A stretch of 64,000 nucleotides of DNA from Chloroflexota bacterium (GTDB lineage: Bacteria; Chloroflexota; Anaerolineae; Aggregatilineales; Aggregatilineaceae), in NCBI GenBank assembly GCA_012729765.1, contig JAAYCM010000131.1, positions 1 through 64,000 on the forward strand. Direction: 5' to 3'. Positions 47,705-57,263 of this stretch are shown here, piece after piece. The notes under the pieces were generated by a model. That model saw only the letters and a list, made by a program, of their open reading frames with translations. It did not search any database and was not told the origin of the DNA. The position numbers and the translations under genes were made by a program. Numbering within the stretch: position 1 is the stretch's first letter; each line of letters opens with the position of its first letter.

Positions 47705-48753
47705 ATCGGGCGGCGAATCTTGCGCATCGTCTTGCGCAGGTTGTCGCCAAACGGCGGCAGGATGATCCCGCACTCGGTGATCAGGCCGGAGAGATATTTC
47801 TGCGGGGTCACGTCGAAGGCCGGGTTACGCGCCCGGTAGTGATCGGGCACAATCGAGCAGCCGTAGGGGGCGCGCACCTCGTCCAGGTCGCGCTCCTCAA
47901 TTGGCACATGATCGCCGGTCGGCACGGCCAGATCGACGGTCGAGGTCGGGAACACGGAATAGCACGGAATCCGGTTTTCACGCGCCAGCACCGCAATCTG
48001 GTATGACCCGACCTTGTTCACCACGTCGCCGTTGGCCGCCACGCGGTCGGCCCCGAACATGACGAGCTTGATCTCGCCGCGCCGCATATAGTATCCGGCG
48101 GCGGTATCGGGGATGATGTCGTAGGAGATATTAAGCTGCTCACATTCCCACGCGCTCAGCCGCGAGCCTTGCAGCCGGGGTCGCGTCTCGTCGAGCAGCA
48201 CATGAATCCGCTTGCCCTGCTCGTGCGCCATCCGGATCACGCCCAGCGCCGTGCCATAATCGACCGTCGCCAGCATCCCCGTGTTGCAGTGATGCAGAAT
48301 CGTGTCGCCGTTCTTGATCAGGGTCGCGCCGTGCTGCGCGATCTGCTTGTTGATCTCAACATCCTGATCGGCCATGTGCTGCGCTTCGGCCAGCAGGGCC
48401 GCGCGAATGTCGTCGGCGCGATCCAACCGCTCGTCGCGCGCCACATTCATCATGTGATCGACCGCCCAGGCCAGATTGACGGCAGTCGGACGCGCCTTCT
48501 TCAAAATCACGGCAGCCACTTCCAGATATTCGAGCAGGCTGCCGACGTCCAGCGCCGGGCACTGCCGCCCGGCCAGCGCCATCGCGAAGGCCGCCGAAAC
48601 GCCGATCGCCGGCGCACCGCGCACCACCATCTCCGCGATCGCTTGGGCGACCATGCGGTAATCATCGTACTCGACATACGCCAACTGCCAGGGCACCTGG
48701 CGCTGGTCAATCATCCTCACGCGGTTCTGGTCGGTCCACTCGACGGTCCGCAT
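47701..48753 (-). CDS. mtnA: Methylthioribose-1-phosphate isomerase
   Basis: A 350-residue enzyme of the methionine salvage pathway that turns 5-methylthioribose-1-phosphate into the ribulose form. The family marks are VRGAPAIGVSAA near residue 45, RPTAVNLAWAV near 88, catalytic Cys in HHCNTGMLATVDYGTALG near 155, and catalytic Asp in VMFGADRVAANGDVVNKVG near 235. eIF2B-like paralogues lack these two residues, so the isomerase call is secure. No mtnP, mtnK or mtnB is adjacent. Confidence 0.95.
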   Translation of the reverse strand: MRTVEWTDQNRVRMIDQRQVPWQLAYVEYDDYRMVAQAIAEMVVRGAPAIGVSAAFAMALAGRQCPALDVGSLLEYLEVAAVILKKARPTAVNLAWAVDHMMNVARDERLDRADDIRAALLAEAQHMADQDVEINKQIAQHGATLIKNGDTILHHCNTGMLATVDYGTALGVIRMAHEQGKRIHVLLDETRPRLQGSRLSAWECEQLNISYDIIPDTAAGYYMRRGEIKLVMFGADRVAANGDVVNKVGSYQIAVLARENRIPCYSVFPTSTVDLAVPTGDHVPIEERDLDEVRAPYGCSIVPDHYRARNPAFDVTPQKYLSGLITECGIILPPFGDNLRKTMRKIRRPI

Positions 48754-48853
48754 CGAAATCTATCCTCTGTCACTGAATCAAAACCCTGTCCGGTGAGTCT
48801 AGCCGTTCACAAGAGCCGCGTCAACGGAAGATGTTCACTAATTCCGCCTGCCG

Positions 48854-49786
48854 CTAGCGTTTCTTGTGCCGTTTGGCGCGCGATTCCTCGGCCTTGCGCA
48901 GAATCTCCGCGATGTCGGTGCGCGGGGCCTGATCGGGCGGCGCGTCCTGCGGCGGGGCCGGGATGGCGGGGGTGGTGCTCTGGCCGGGCAGCGCCTTCCC
49001 GATGGCGGCAGCGCGGCGGCCCATTTCCTCGGCCAGCGATCCATCATGCTCCATGTCCCAGTAAATCGCGCCCCAATAGAGCAGCTTGCCGCAGCGCTGC
49101 GCCGTCTGCCGGACCTGCTCCGCATTGTCACTGACGAACACGGCAGCCAGGTGTGGCAGCGCCGCGAGGTTATTGACCTGCACCAGCTCCAACGCGGCCT
49201 GCTCGCGCTGGGCGGGAGTCTGGCCCTCGCGCAGCCGCCGCAGCCAGATCGCGATATCCGTCTGGGTTGGCCTGGTCGCCGGTGTGCGCTGCGTCCCGAT
49301 CTGGGGACGCGCGTCGAGATTGGACGAGGCCGCGCCCGCGCCCGGCGACAGCGCGCTCATCATCATACCAGCCGCCATTGGCGCGCCGCCCAGCAGCGCC
49401 CCGCCCAGCCCGGCGGCCAGGGCTGCACCAGTCTGCTTCGTCCCGGCCCGGCTCTGCATCTGGCGCAGCTCGGAATCGAGGCCGTCCTGCATCCGCCGCA
49501 ACAATTGTTCCTCGTGCGGATCGGGCATGTTCTCGATCTCGCGGTTGATGCCAAACTGCCGGAAAATCTCATCCAGCGTCGAATAGCCCGCCTGCTGCGC
49601 GGCATAGAGGCGCTTGCCCGCCCAGGCGATCGCGCCCCGCACCGCCGGATCGGTTTCCGTGTCGTAGCGGGCACGCAGCGCCGGCAGTGCGCGCACCTCG
49701 TCGAGCATCCCCAGCACGCGCACGATATCCAGCCGCACGGCGGGCTGGCTGCTGTCCAGGCCGTTGAGCAGAGCTTCTAGCTTCAT
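48854..49786 (-). CDS. HEAT-like repeat protein with Ala/Gly hydrophobic segment
   Basis: A 310-residue protein with no clear homology by eye. HEAT-like helical pairs (about 3-60 and 175-245; VRLDIVRVLGMLDEVRALPAL, split here) flank a Gly/Ala/Met-rich stretch (about 122-150) that could be membrane-active. A Pro-rich region and a basic end (RAKRHKKR) follow. The ATG at 49786 has GAGG upstream; GTG 49804 is the alternative. It is cytoplasmic by default. Function unknown. Confidence 0.7.
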   Translation of the reverse strand: MKLEALLNGLDSSQPAVRLDIVRVLGMLDEVRALPALRARYDTETDPAVRGAIAWAGKRLYAAQQAGYSTLDEIFRQFGINREIENMPDPHEEQLLRRMQDGLDSELRQMQSRAGTKQTGAALAAGLGGALLGGAPMAAGMMMSALSPGAGAASSNLDARPQIGTQRTPATRPTQTDIAIWLRRLREGQTPAQREQAALELVQVNNLAALPHLAAVFVSDNAEQVRQTAQRCGKLLYWGAIYWDMEHDGSLAEEMGRRAAAIGKALPGQSTTPAIPAPPQDAPPDQAPRTDIAEILRKAEESRAKRHKKR

Positions 49787-49852
49787 GTTGTCAGCCTCAT
49801 TCACTATCCCCCAGATACCGCGTCATTATAGTATACGTCGTGTGATCCTGCT

Positions 49853-49867
49853 CGCGAATGATTCGCG
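49853..49867. promoter_or_regulatory. Palindrome upstream of cydAB
   Basis: CGCGAAT-G-ATTCGCG is a perfect 7-1-7 inverted repeat about 170 bases before cydA. It is at a position fit for a regulator of the cyd genes or of the divergent HEAT-like gene. It does not match FNR or Rex consensus sites. Confidence 0.4.
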
Positions 49868-49916
49868 TTTAATAGACGTGCTATCGTGTTGATGTGATAA
49901 GATTGTGCTAGTTGTC

Positions 49917-49992
49917 GCGCGTGCTTAGTGGCTTTTGTCACATGAGAAAGATTGAATTTACATTAAACTGAGAAATACAGGCTAGCACGCGC
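49917..49992 (+). promoter_or_regulatory. Long-range stem in the cydA leader
   Basis: GCGCGTGC (49917-49924) and GCACGCGC (49985-49992) can pair around a 60-base AT-rich loop that also holds a possible promoter (TTGTCA 49935-49940, 18 bases, TACATT 49959-49964). If that promoter is used, the stem could not form in the RNA, so this may act at the DNA level or be chance. Confidence 0.3.
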
Positions 49993-50034
49993 CTGTTTTT
50001 GGGTTTGTTCGCACGCTTGAGGAGGAAAATAATT

Positions 50035-51429
50035 ATGGAAGCCCTTGATCTGGCGCGATTACAATTCGCCGCCACGACCGTCTATCATTTCTTCTTTGTG
50101 CCCCTGACGTTGGGTCTTTCGATCCTGATCGCCATCATGCAGACGATCCACTACCGCACCCAAAACCCGGTCTACGACCGCATGGCGCGCTTTTGGGGCA
50201 AGCTGTTTCTCATCAATTTTGCGATGGGCGTCGTGACCGGGATCGTGCTCGAATTCCAGTTCGGCATGAACTGGTCGGAATATTCCCGCTTCATGGGCGA
50301 CATCTTCGGCGCACCGCTGGCTATCGAGGCGCTGGTCGCGTTCTTCCTCGAATCGACGTTCCTCGGCGTCTGGATTTTTGGCCGCGATAAGCTGCCGCGT
50401 GGGCTGCATCTCGCCTCGATCTGGCTGGTCGCCTTTGGGGCCAATATCTCCGCGCTGTGGATTCTGATCGCCAACTCGTTCATGCAGCAGCCGGTCGGCT
50501 ATACGATCCGCAATGGTCGCGCCGAGATGACCGACTTCTTCGCGCTGATCACCAATCCCAACGTGCGCGTCCAGTTCCCGCACGTCTTTACGTCCGGCAT
50601 GGCGACCGCCGCCTTCTTCGTGCTCGGCATCAGCGCGTGGCACCTGCTGCGCAACACGAAGCAGCGCGATTTCTTCATGCGCTCGTTCCGGCTGGCATCC
50701 GTTTACGGCATCATCGCGATTGTGCTGGTGATCATGGTCGGGCACTCGCAGGCCCAGCACATGGTCGAGGTCCAGCCGATGAAGATGGCCGCCGCCGAGG
50801 GCCTGTTCGAGAGCGAAGACCCGGCCAGCCTGTCGCTGTTCACCATCGGCGACTGGGAGCAGCGCGAGGAAGTCTTCTCGATCCGCATCCCGCGCGCGCT
50901 CAGCCTGCTGTCCTACAACCGGCTGGACGGCGAGGTAAGAGGCATCCACGATCTCCAGGCCGAGTATGAAGAGAAATACGGCGAGGGCGTGAGCTACATC
51001 CCGCCGGTCGCGCTCTCCTACTGGTCGTTCCGGGCGATGGTCGGCGCGGGCTTCGCCATGCTGGGGCTGGCGGGGATCGCGCTCTATATGACTGTGCGCA
51101 ACCGCTTCAACGCGCCGGGCTGGTTCTACAAGGTCCTGGTTGCCGCCCTGCTGCTGCCCTATATCGCCAACACCACCGGCTGGCTGCTGACCGAAGTAGG
51201 CCGCCAACCCTGGATCGTCTTCGGACTCCAGCTCACTGCCGACGCCGTCTCGCCCAACGTCTCACTGGGCATGGTCGCGACCACGCTGATCGCGTTCGTG
51301 CTGGTCTATGGCGCACTGATGGTGGTCGATGTCTATCTGCTGGCGAAGTTCGGGCGGAAAGGGCCGGAGCCAGCCGAAGCCGAAGATACTGACCAGTCTC
51401 AGCCCGCCGTCACGACGGCGCACGTCTAG
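50035..51429 (+). CDS. cydA: Cytochrome bd oxidase subunit I
   Basis: A 464-residue membrane subunit of cytochrome bd, which oxidises quinol and reduces oxygen with high affinity. It has about nine membrane spans, the heme ligand H18, the GRQPW motif (VGRQPWIVFG), and a short quinol-binding loop (about 245-300), so it is the short-loop class rather than the E. coli long-loop type. The ATG at 50035 is fixed by GAGGAGG (50019-50025). It is followed by cydB 15 bases later. Confidence 0.96.
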   Translation: MEALDLARLQFAATTVYHFFFVPLTLGLSILIAIMQTIHYRTQNPVYDRMARFWGKLFLINFAMGVVTGIVLEFQFGMNWSEYSRFMGDIFGAPLAIEALVAFFLESTFLGVWIFGRDKLPRGLHLASIWLVAFGANISALWILIANSFMQQPVGYTIRNGRAEMTDFFALITNPNVRVQFPHVFTSGMATAAFFVLGISAWHLLRNTKQRDFFMRSFRLASVYGIIAIVLVIMVGHSQAQHMVEVQPMKMAAAEGLFESEDPASLSLFTIGDWEQREEVFSIRIPRALSLLSYNRLDGEVRGIHDLQAEYEEKYGEGVSYIPPVALSYWSFRAMVGAGFAMLGLAGIALYMTVRNRFNAPGWFYKVLVAALLLPYIANTTGWLLTEVGRQPWIVFGLQLTADAVSPNVSLGMVATTLIAFVLVYGALMVVDVYLLAKFGRKGPEPAEAEDTDQSQPAVTTAHV

Positions 51430-51444
51430 AGGAGAGCGACTATC

Positions 51445-52461
51445 ATGGACCTGCAAGACCTGTGGTTTGTGCTGATCTCGGTGCTGTTCATCGGCTTCTT
51501 CTTCCTGGAAGGCTTCGATTACGGGGTGGGTATTCTGCTGCCCTTCCTCGGCAAGACCGACACCCAGCGCCGCGTCATCATCAACACGATCGGCCCGTTC
51601 TGGGACGCCAACGAAGTCTGGATGATCACGGCGGGCGGCGCGCTCTTTGCCGCCTTCCCGCACTGGTACGCGACCCTGTTCAGCGGCTTTTACCTGGCGC
51701 TGGGGCTGATCCTCTTTTCGCTGATCGAGCGCGGGGTGGCCTTCGAGTTCCGCAGCAAGCAGGACGATCCTCGCTGGCGATCCGTGTGGGACTGGGCGAT
51801 CTTCTTCGGCAGCGCGATCCCGGCCCTGCTGTGGGGCGTCGCCTTCGGCAACCTGGTCCAGGGCACGCCGATCAACGCCGAGATGATCTTCACCGGCAAC
51901 TTCTTCGACCTGCTCAGCCCCTACACGCTGGTCTGCGGGCTGGCGTCGTTCACGATCTTCACCCTGCACGGCGCGATCTTCATCAGCCTGCGCACCACCG
52001 GCCAGATGGAGCAGAAGGCGCAGAGCACCGCCAGCCGGCTCTGGCCGGTTGCGGTCGGCGTCAGCGCGCTGCTGGCCGTCGCCAACTACGCCTATATCGA
52101 CATCTTCACCAAGATCGGAGTCAATCCGGGCATTATGCCGGTCGCTTCGGCGGCGGCGCTGCTCTCGGTCGGCTACTTCCTGCGCAATCGCCAGCACGGC
52201 TGGGCCTTCGCTATGATGGGCGCGACGATCCTGCTCTCGGTCGCCACCTTCTTCTGGTTCCTGTATCCCAACGTGATGGTGTCCAGCACCGACGCGGCCT
52301 ATAACCTGACGGTCGATAACGCCTCGTCGAGCGACTACACGCTCAAGGTGATGTCGGTCATCGCGCTGACGGTCGTGCCGATCGTGATACTCTACCAGGG
52401 CTGGACCTACTGGATCTTCCGCAAACGCCTGCTGGACGATGCCAAGGCGCTCGAATACTGA
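51445..52461 (+). CDS. cydB: Cytochrome bd oxidase subunit II
   Basis: A 338-residue membrane subunit that partners CydA. The N-terminal DLQDLWFVLISVLFIGFF and the EGFDYGVGILLPFLGK motif are family signs; about eight or nine spans follow. GAGGAG before the ATG. A perfect 26-base palindrome terminator lies after the stop, but the cydD start follows only 134 bases away, so the exporter genes may be read through or have their own promoter. Confidence 0.96.
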   Translation: MDLQDLWFVLISVLFIGFFFLEGFDYGVGILLPFLGKTDTQRRVIINTIGPFWDANEVWMITAGGALFAAFPHWYATLFSGFYLALGLILFSLIERGVAFEFRSKQDDPRWRSVWDWAIFFGSAIPALLWGVAFGNLVQGTPINAEMIFTGNFFDLLSPYTLVCGLASFTIFTLHGAIFISLRTTGQMEQKAQSTASRLWPVAVGVSALLAVANYAYIDIFTKIGVNPGIMPVASAAALLSVGYFLRNRQHGWAFAMMGATILLSVATFFWFLYPNVMVSSTDAAYNLTVDNASSSDYTLKVMSVIALTVVPIVILYQGWTYWIFRKRLLDDAKALEY

Positions 52462-52488
52462 CGCGCTGCGCTTTTGCCGTTTCTCTAC

Positions 52489-52514
52489 CGGGGCGTATCG
52501 CGCGATACGCCCCG
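52489..52514. terminator. Hairpin terminator between cydB and cydD
   Basis: CGGGGCGTATCGC followed by its exact complement GCGATACGCCCCG makes a 26-base perfect palindrome. The T tract is poor (CTATTTCC), so readthrough to cydD is possible. Confidence 0.65.
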
Positions 52515-52595
52515 CTATTTCCACTGCCGCCGGGGGTTGGTCGAGCGCTGACCGCAGCCGCTATAATCCGGTGAGATTCGAACAGGGCAACCGCG

Positions 52596-54323
52596 ATGAA
52601 ACCCGACAAACGACTGCTCGGCTATGTCCGCCCGGTGCGCCCCGCGCTGGCCCTGGCCGTGATTCTGGGCGGGCTGGCCGGGCTGCTGCTGGTGCTCCAG
52701 GCGCTTTTCCTCAGCCGGACGATCAGCCGCGTCTTTCTCGATGGCCGCGCCCTGGACGAGGTGCTGCCGCTGCTGGTGGCCCTGCTGCTGATCGCGCTGG
52801 GGCGGGCGGCGCTGCTGTGGGGCAGCGATCTCGCCGCGCATCACGTCGCCGTGACCGTCAAAACGCACCTGCGCGAGCGCTTCTTCGCCCACGTGGCCGC
52901 GCTCGGCCCGATCTACACACGCGGCGAGCGCAGCGGCGAGCTGGTCAACACCGCGATTGAGGGCATCGAAGAGTTAGACGCCTACTTCCGCCACTACCTG
53001 CCCCAGTTGTTTTTCGCGGCGCTGATCCCACTGACCGTGCTGATCTTCGTCTTCCCGCTCGACCTGATCTCCGGCATCGTGCTGCTGCTGACCGCCCCGC
53101 TGATCCCGTTCTTCATGGCGCTGATCGGCATCATGGCCGGTAAGGAATCGCGCAAGCAGTGGGCCGCGCTCAGCCGCATGAGCGCCCACTTTCTCGACGT
53201 GCTGCAAGGGTTGACCACGCTCAAGCTGTTTGGGCGCAGCCGCGAGCAGGCCGAAACCATCGCCCGCATCAGCCACCAGTTCCGCGACCGGACGATGAGC
53301 GTGCTGCGCGTCGCGTTTCTCTCGGCGCTGGTGCTGGAACTGATCGCCACGATCAGCACCGCGATCATCGCCGTGCAGATCGGCCTGCGCCTGCTCTATG
53401 GCCGGATCGAGTTCGAGCAGGCATTGTTCGTGCTCATTCTCGCCCCGGAGTTCTACCTGCCGCTGCGCCTGCTGGGGACGCGCTTTCACGCTGCGACCTC
53501 TGGGCTGGCCGCCGCCGAGCGCATCTTCGCCGTGCTGGCGATCCCGCTGCCCACGCCCCGCGCCGATCCGGTGAGCGCGCCCGCGCTGCCCGCCAGCCCG
53601 ATCCGCTTCGAGGATGTGCGCTACGCCTACGACGGCGGCGAGCGCCCGGCCCTCAGCGGCGCGAGCTTCAGCATCCTGCCCGGCCAGACGGTCGCCCTGG
53701 TCGGAGCCAGCGGCGCGGGCAAGAGCACGATCCTGCAATTACTCTTGCGCTTTATCGAGCCGGACGCCGGGCAGATCACGGTCGGGGGGGTGCCGCTGAG
53801 CGCGATCGCGCCGGATGACTGGCGCGCGCAAATCGCGTGGGTGCCGCAGCTTCCCTACCTGTTCCACGCCACAATCGCGGATAACATCCGGCTGGCCCGG
53901 CCCGACGCGTCGCTAGAGGATGTGATGCGCGCCGCCGAGCAGGCCCACGCCGACGAATTCATCCGCGCTTTCCCGGCGGGCTACGACACGCCGATCGGGG
54001 AGCGTGGGGCGCGGCTCAGCGGGGGGCAGGCCCAGCGGATCGCCCTGGCGCGCGCCTTTCTCAAGGACGCGCCGCTGCTGCTGCTGGATGAGCCGACCTC
54101 GAATCTCGACCCTGAAACCGAGGCGCTGCTGCAAGACGCGATGCACAGCCTGATGCAGAATCGCACCGTGCTGCTGATCGCCCACCGGCTGAACACCGTC
54201 GCCGGGGCCGACCAGATTCTCGTGCTCGACGGCGGGCGCGTGGTCGAGCACGGCACCCACCAGGCGCTCGTCGTGCGCGACGGCGGCGTCTATCGCCAGC
54301 TTGTGATGGCCTATGGGAGCTAG
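52596..54323 (+). CDS. cydD: CydD-like ABC exporter subunit
   Basis: A 575-residue half-transporter: about six membrane spans (20-310) and an ATPase domain (about 335-570) with Walker A GASGAGKST, signature LSGGQAQR and Walker B LLLLDEPTSNLD. It would pair with CydC to move thiols or heme needed for cytochrome bd assembly. It is separated from cydC by a methyltransferase gene. The call as CydD over a generic ABC half rests on its cydAB context and the ADEFIRAFPAGYDTPIGERG motif. Confidence 0.9.
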   Translation: MKPDKRLLGYVRPVRPALALAVILGGLAGLLLVLQALFLSRTISRVFLDGRALDEVLPLLVALLLIALGRAALLWGSDLAAHHVAVTVKTHLRERFFAHVAALGPIYTRGERSGELVNTAIEGIEELDAYFRHYLPQLFFAALIPLTVLIFVFPLDLISGIVLLLTAPLIPFFMALIGIMAGKESRKQWAALSRMSAHFLDVLQGLTTLKLFGRSREQAETIARISHQFRDRTMSVLRVAFLSALVLELIATISTAIIAVQIGLRLLYGRIEFEQALFVLILAPEFYLPLRLLGTRFHAATSGLAAAERIFAVLAIPLPTPRADPVSAPALPASPIRFEDVRYAYDGGERPALSGASFSILPGQTVALVGASGAGKSTILQLLLRFIEPDAGQITVGGVPLSAIAPDDWRAQIAWVPQLPYLFHATIADNIRLARPDASLEDVMRAAEQAHADEFIRAFPAGYDTPIGERGARLSGGQAQRIALARAFLKDAPLLLLDEPTSNLDPETEALLQDAMHSLMQNRTVLLIAHRLNTVAGADQILVLDGGRVVEHGTHQALVVRDGGVYRQLVMAYGS

Positions 54324-54329
54324 ACGATA

Positions 54330-55223
54330 ATGCCTGCTCTGGATCAGATCGATTACGCCGGGCGCGAGCTGCTCTACAACGCCTTCATGCGCCCCGCCCT
54401 CGAATCCGCCATCGCCACGTTTGCCCCGCCGCCCGGTTCGCGCGGGCTGGATGTCGGCTGCGGCCCCGGCGGGCTGTTCCCGCTCTTCGACGCGGCGATG
54501 CAGGGGCGCGGCAGCCTCACCGGGCTGGATATCTCGACCGGGCATCTGGCCGCCGCCCATGACGTGATCCGCGAGCACGGCTTAGAAGCGCGCTGCCGGG
54601 TGCTGCAAGTCGATTTGCGCGAGCCGCTGCCCTTCCCCGATGCCAGCTTCGACTGGGTGTGGTCCGCCGACACGCTGAACTCGGTCGAGTCGCCCGAAGG
54701 CTTTGCCGATCCGGTGCCAGTCGTGCGCGAGATGATGCGCGTCGTCAGGCCGGGCGGCAAGGTCGCGATCTTCTTCGGCAACCGGCTCAACGCGATGTAC
54801 CTGCCCGACTACGCGCATATCGAGCAGTGTCTCGCGACGGCGTTCAAGGTGTGGCACCTCAAGCGCAGCCGCGTACACCCATCCTACCGCCACGAGAACG
54901 CGCTGGCGTGGTTCCAGGCGGCGGGCGTGCACGAGCCGGTCGTGACACCGCATACGGTGCTCTACCAGGCGCCGCTGCCGCCCGATGTCGCGCGCTACAT
55001 CCAGCGCTATATCTTCGAGACGGAATACAAGAATCCGCCCGACATCAAAGACTATGCCCAGGGCGCGGGCATGACCGAGGATGACTGGGAAACCTGGATG
55101 GCGCTCTCCAGCCCGGCCTCGCCCGATTACCTGCTGCGCCGCGACGATTATTTCTGCATCCGCTACGGGCTGCTGACGGTTGGGCGCGTGCCCGATCCGG
55201 CACATGAGCAGCCCCGCACCTGA
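54330..55223 (+). CDS. SAM-dependent methyltransferase inside the cyd cluster
   Basis: A 297-residue class I methyltransferase. Motif I is GLDVGCGPGG (near residue 36), with an acidic residue GLDIS after strand 2, and an Asp/Trp motif FDWVWSADTLNSVES. A C-terminal extension of about 100 residues follows. It begins seven bases after cydD and ends 13 bases before cydC, so it is co-transcribed with the exporter. The substrate is unknown; a quinone or small lipid is a guess. Confidence 0.85.
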   Translation: MPALDQIDYAGRELLYNAFMRPALESAIATFAPPPGSRGLDVGCGPGGLFPLFDAAMQGRGSLTGLDISTGHLAAAHDVIREHGLEARCRVLQVDLREPLPFPDASFDWVWSADTLNSVESPEGFADPVPVVREMMRVVRPGGKVAIFFGNRLNAMYLPDYAHIEQCLATAFKVWHLKRSRVHPSYRHENALAWFQAAGVHEPVVTPHTVLYQAPLPPDVARYIQRYIFETEYKNPPDIKDYAQGAGMTEDDWETWMALSSPASPDYLLRRDDYFCIRYGLLTVGRVPDPAHEQPRT

Positions 55224-55236
55224 TTGACAGCCAGCT

Positions 55237-56997
55237 ATGATTCACTCCCTGCGCACCTTCCGCCGCCTGCTGAGCATCGCCGCCCCGTTCCGCTGGTGGA
55301 TGGCGCTCTCGGCTCTGCTCGGCTTCCTGACCATCGGCAGCAGCATCGGCCTGATGGCGACCGCCGCCTGGATCATCGCCACCGCCGCGCTGCACCCGCC
55401 GCTCGGTGAATTGCAGATGGCGATCGTCGGCGTGCGCTTCTTCGGCATCGGGCGCGGTGTATTCCGCTATCTGGAGCGCTACGTCTCGCACCAGACCACC
55501 TTCCGGCTGCTGGCGCGGCTGCGCGTCTGGTTCTATACCGCGCTGGAGCCGCTCGCCCCGGCCCGCCTGATGCAGTACCGCAGCGGCGACCTGCTCAGCC
55601 GCGTGGTGGCCGACATCGAGACGCTCGAAAACTTCTACCTGCGCGTGATCGCGCCCCCGGCGATCGCGCTCGCGGTCGGCGGGGTGATGTGGTTTTTCAT
55701 GGCCGCGTTCGACCGGCGGCTGGCGCTGGTCCTGGCCGCGTTCTGGCTGCTGGCCGGGCTGGCCGTGCCGGTCCTGACGACGTGGCTCAGCCGCCGCCTG
55801 GGGCCGGGCCTGATCGGGCTGCGGGCCGCGCTCAACGTCGCGCTGGTCGATGGCATCCAGGGGTTGGCCGACCTGGCAGCTTATGGCGATCAGGCGCGCT
55901 ACCAGGAACGCGTATGGGAGCTGAACCGCGACCTGGCCCGCCAGCAGACACGCATGGCCCGGATCGACGCACTGCAAAACGCACTCGGCGCGCTGCTGGT
56001 CAGCCTGGCGGCGCTGGCCGTGCTGGCCGCCGCGATCCCGCTGGTGCACGCCGGCCAGATCGACGGCGTGCTGCTGGCGGTGCTGGTATTGGCGACGATC
56101 AGCAGCTTCGAGGCGGTCCTGCCGCTGCCACAGGCGTTCCAGCATCTCAGCAGCAACCTGGAAGCCGCCCGCCGCCTGTTCGAGATCGTGGACGCCGCGC
56201 CCGCCGTGCACGATCCCGCCGCGCCCGCGCCACCGCCGGTCCGGGCCGCTATCGCCGTGCGCGATCTGACGTTCGGCTATGCCCCGGACGATCCCCCCGC
56301 CCTGGATGGGATCAGCTTCACGCTGCCGCAGGGGCACACCCTGGCGCTTGTCGGGGCGAGCGGCGCGGGCAAATCGACGCTGGTCAACCTGCTGCTGCGC
56401 TTCTGGGACTACGAGCACGGCCAGATCACGCTCGGCGGGCGCGACGCGCGGGAATACGATCAGCACGAGGTCCGCCGCCTGATCAGCGTGGTCGGGCAGA
56501 GTACTTACCTGTTCAACACCACCATCCGCGACAATATCGCGCTGGCCCGCCCCGACGCCGATCAGGATGCGATTGAGCGCGCGGCGCGGCAGGCCCAGGT
56601 GCACGACTTCATCGCGTCGCTGCCTCAGGGCTACGACACCTACACCGGCGAGCACGGGCTGAATCTGAGCGGCGGGGAGCGTCAACGGCTGGCGATCGCG
56701 CGCGCCATCCTCAAAGACGCGCCGATCCTGATCCTGGACGAGCCAACGGCTAACCTGGACGCCGTGACCGAGCGCGAAGTCTGGCAGGCGATCCAGCCGG
56801 CGATCGCGGGCCGCACCACGCTGATCATCACCCACCGGCTGATCGGTCTGGAGCACGCCGACGAAATCCTGGTGCTGCGCCAGGGCCGTGTCGTCGAGCG
56901 CGGCTCGCATGCCGATCTGCTTGCGGCGCAGGGAGCCTATTTCCGCCTGTGGACTCTGCAGCACCAGGCGCTGGAGCTGCTGGCCGAAGCGCCGTAA
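55237..56997 (+). CDS. cydC: CydC-like ABC exporter subunit
   Basis: A 586-residue half-transporter partner of CydD: six spans in the first half and an ATPase domain from about residue 340, with Walker A GASGAGKST, LSGGERQR and LILDEPTANLD. The spacing and the paired order with cydD fit the CydDC family. The ribosome site is weak, so coupling to the upstream methyltransferase gene is likely. The structured gap at 57000-57300 follows. Confidence 0.9.
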   Translation: MIHSLRTFRRLLSIAAPFRWWMALSALLGFLTIGSSIGLMATAAWIIATAALHPPLGELQMAIVGVRFFGIGRGVFRYLERYVSHQTTFRLLARLRVWFYTALEPLAPARLMQYRSGDLLSRVVADIETLENFYLRVIAPPAIALAVGGVMWFFMAAFDRRLALVLAAFWLLAGLAVPVLTTWLSRRLGPGLIGLRAALNVALVDGIQGLADLAAYGDQARYQERVWELNRDLARQQTRMARIDALQNALGALLVSLAALAVLAAAIPLVHAGQIDGVLLAVLVLATISSFEAVLPLPQAFQHLSSNLEAARRLFEIVDAAPAVHDPAAPAPPPVRAAIAVRDLTFGYAPDDPPALDGISFTLPQGHTLALVGASGAGKSTLVNLLLRFWDYEHGQITLGGRDAREYDQHEVRRLISVVGQSTYLFNTTIRDNIALARPDADQDAIERAARQAQVHDFIASLPQGYDTYTGEHGLNLSGGERQRLAIARAILKDAPILILDEPTANLDAVTEREVWQAIQPAIAGRTTLIITHRLIGLEHADEILVLRQGRVVERGSHADLLAAQGAYFRLWTLQHQALELLAEAP

Positions 56998-57120
56998 ATT
57001 ACTAACGTGATTTCTATACTTTGCTGATGTTTTTCTACGATAGACGGGTTAAACTGTGCCCAGCCTGAGATCGATCCCCGGCGTGACACGCTCACCGTTC
57101 CGGGCGAGATCGGGCGCGAA

Positions 57121-57168
57121 CAGGATGATCGGCGCGGGCCTGTACGGCCCAAACGCCCCATCATCCTG
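57121..57168 (+). ncRNA. Strongly structured intergenic element, possible RNA
   Basis: Within the 319-base gap 56998-57316, the stretch CAGGATGAT (57121-57129) pairs perfectly with ATCATCCTG (57160-57168). Inside it GGCG/CGCC and GGGCC/GGCCC form two more stems. It could be a bipartite terminator, a leader or a small RNA; no known family was recognised. A second hairpin (57175-57220) follows at once. Confidence 0.35.
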
Positions 57169-57174
57169 CTAAAC

Positions 57175-57220
57175 GGTCCGCCACCTGATGGCTTCCCCCC
57201 TGGCCATCGGGCGGCGGACC
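57175..57220 (+). terminator. Hairpin terminator candidate before rmd
   Basis: GGTCCGCC (57175-57182) pairs with GGCGGACC (57213-57220), with inner pairs GATGGC/GCCATC. CTTCAGTTTC follows. Likely ends transcription from the cyd genes before the promoter at 57236. Confidence 0.55.
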
Positions 57221-57235
57221 CTTCAGTTTCCAGCC

Positions 57236-57263
57236 TTGCCGGGCCACTTCAAACCGCTATAAT
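57236..57263 (+). promoter_or_regulatory. Promoter for rmd-gmd
   Basis: TTGCCG (57236-57241) and TATAAT (57258-57263) are 16 bases apart and face the rmd start at 57317. Confidence 0.55.

Noticed and set aside
49888-49900. TTGATGTGATAA before cydA as an FNR site
   Set aside because: The second half-site lacks the ATCAA pattern and the spacing is short.
55045-56964. Long minus-strand open frame opposite cydC
   Set aside because: The sense strand is cydC with full ABC motifs; the other frame is Gln/Arg/Asp-rich shadow sequence.
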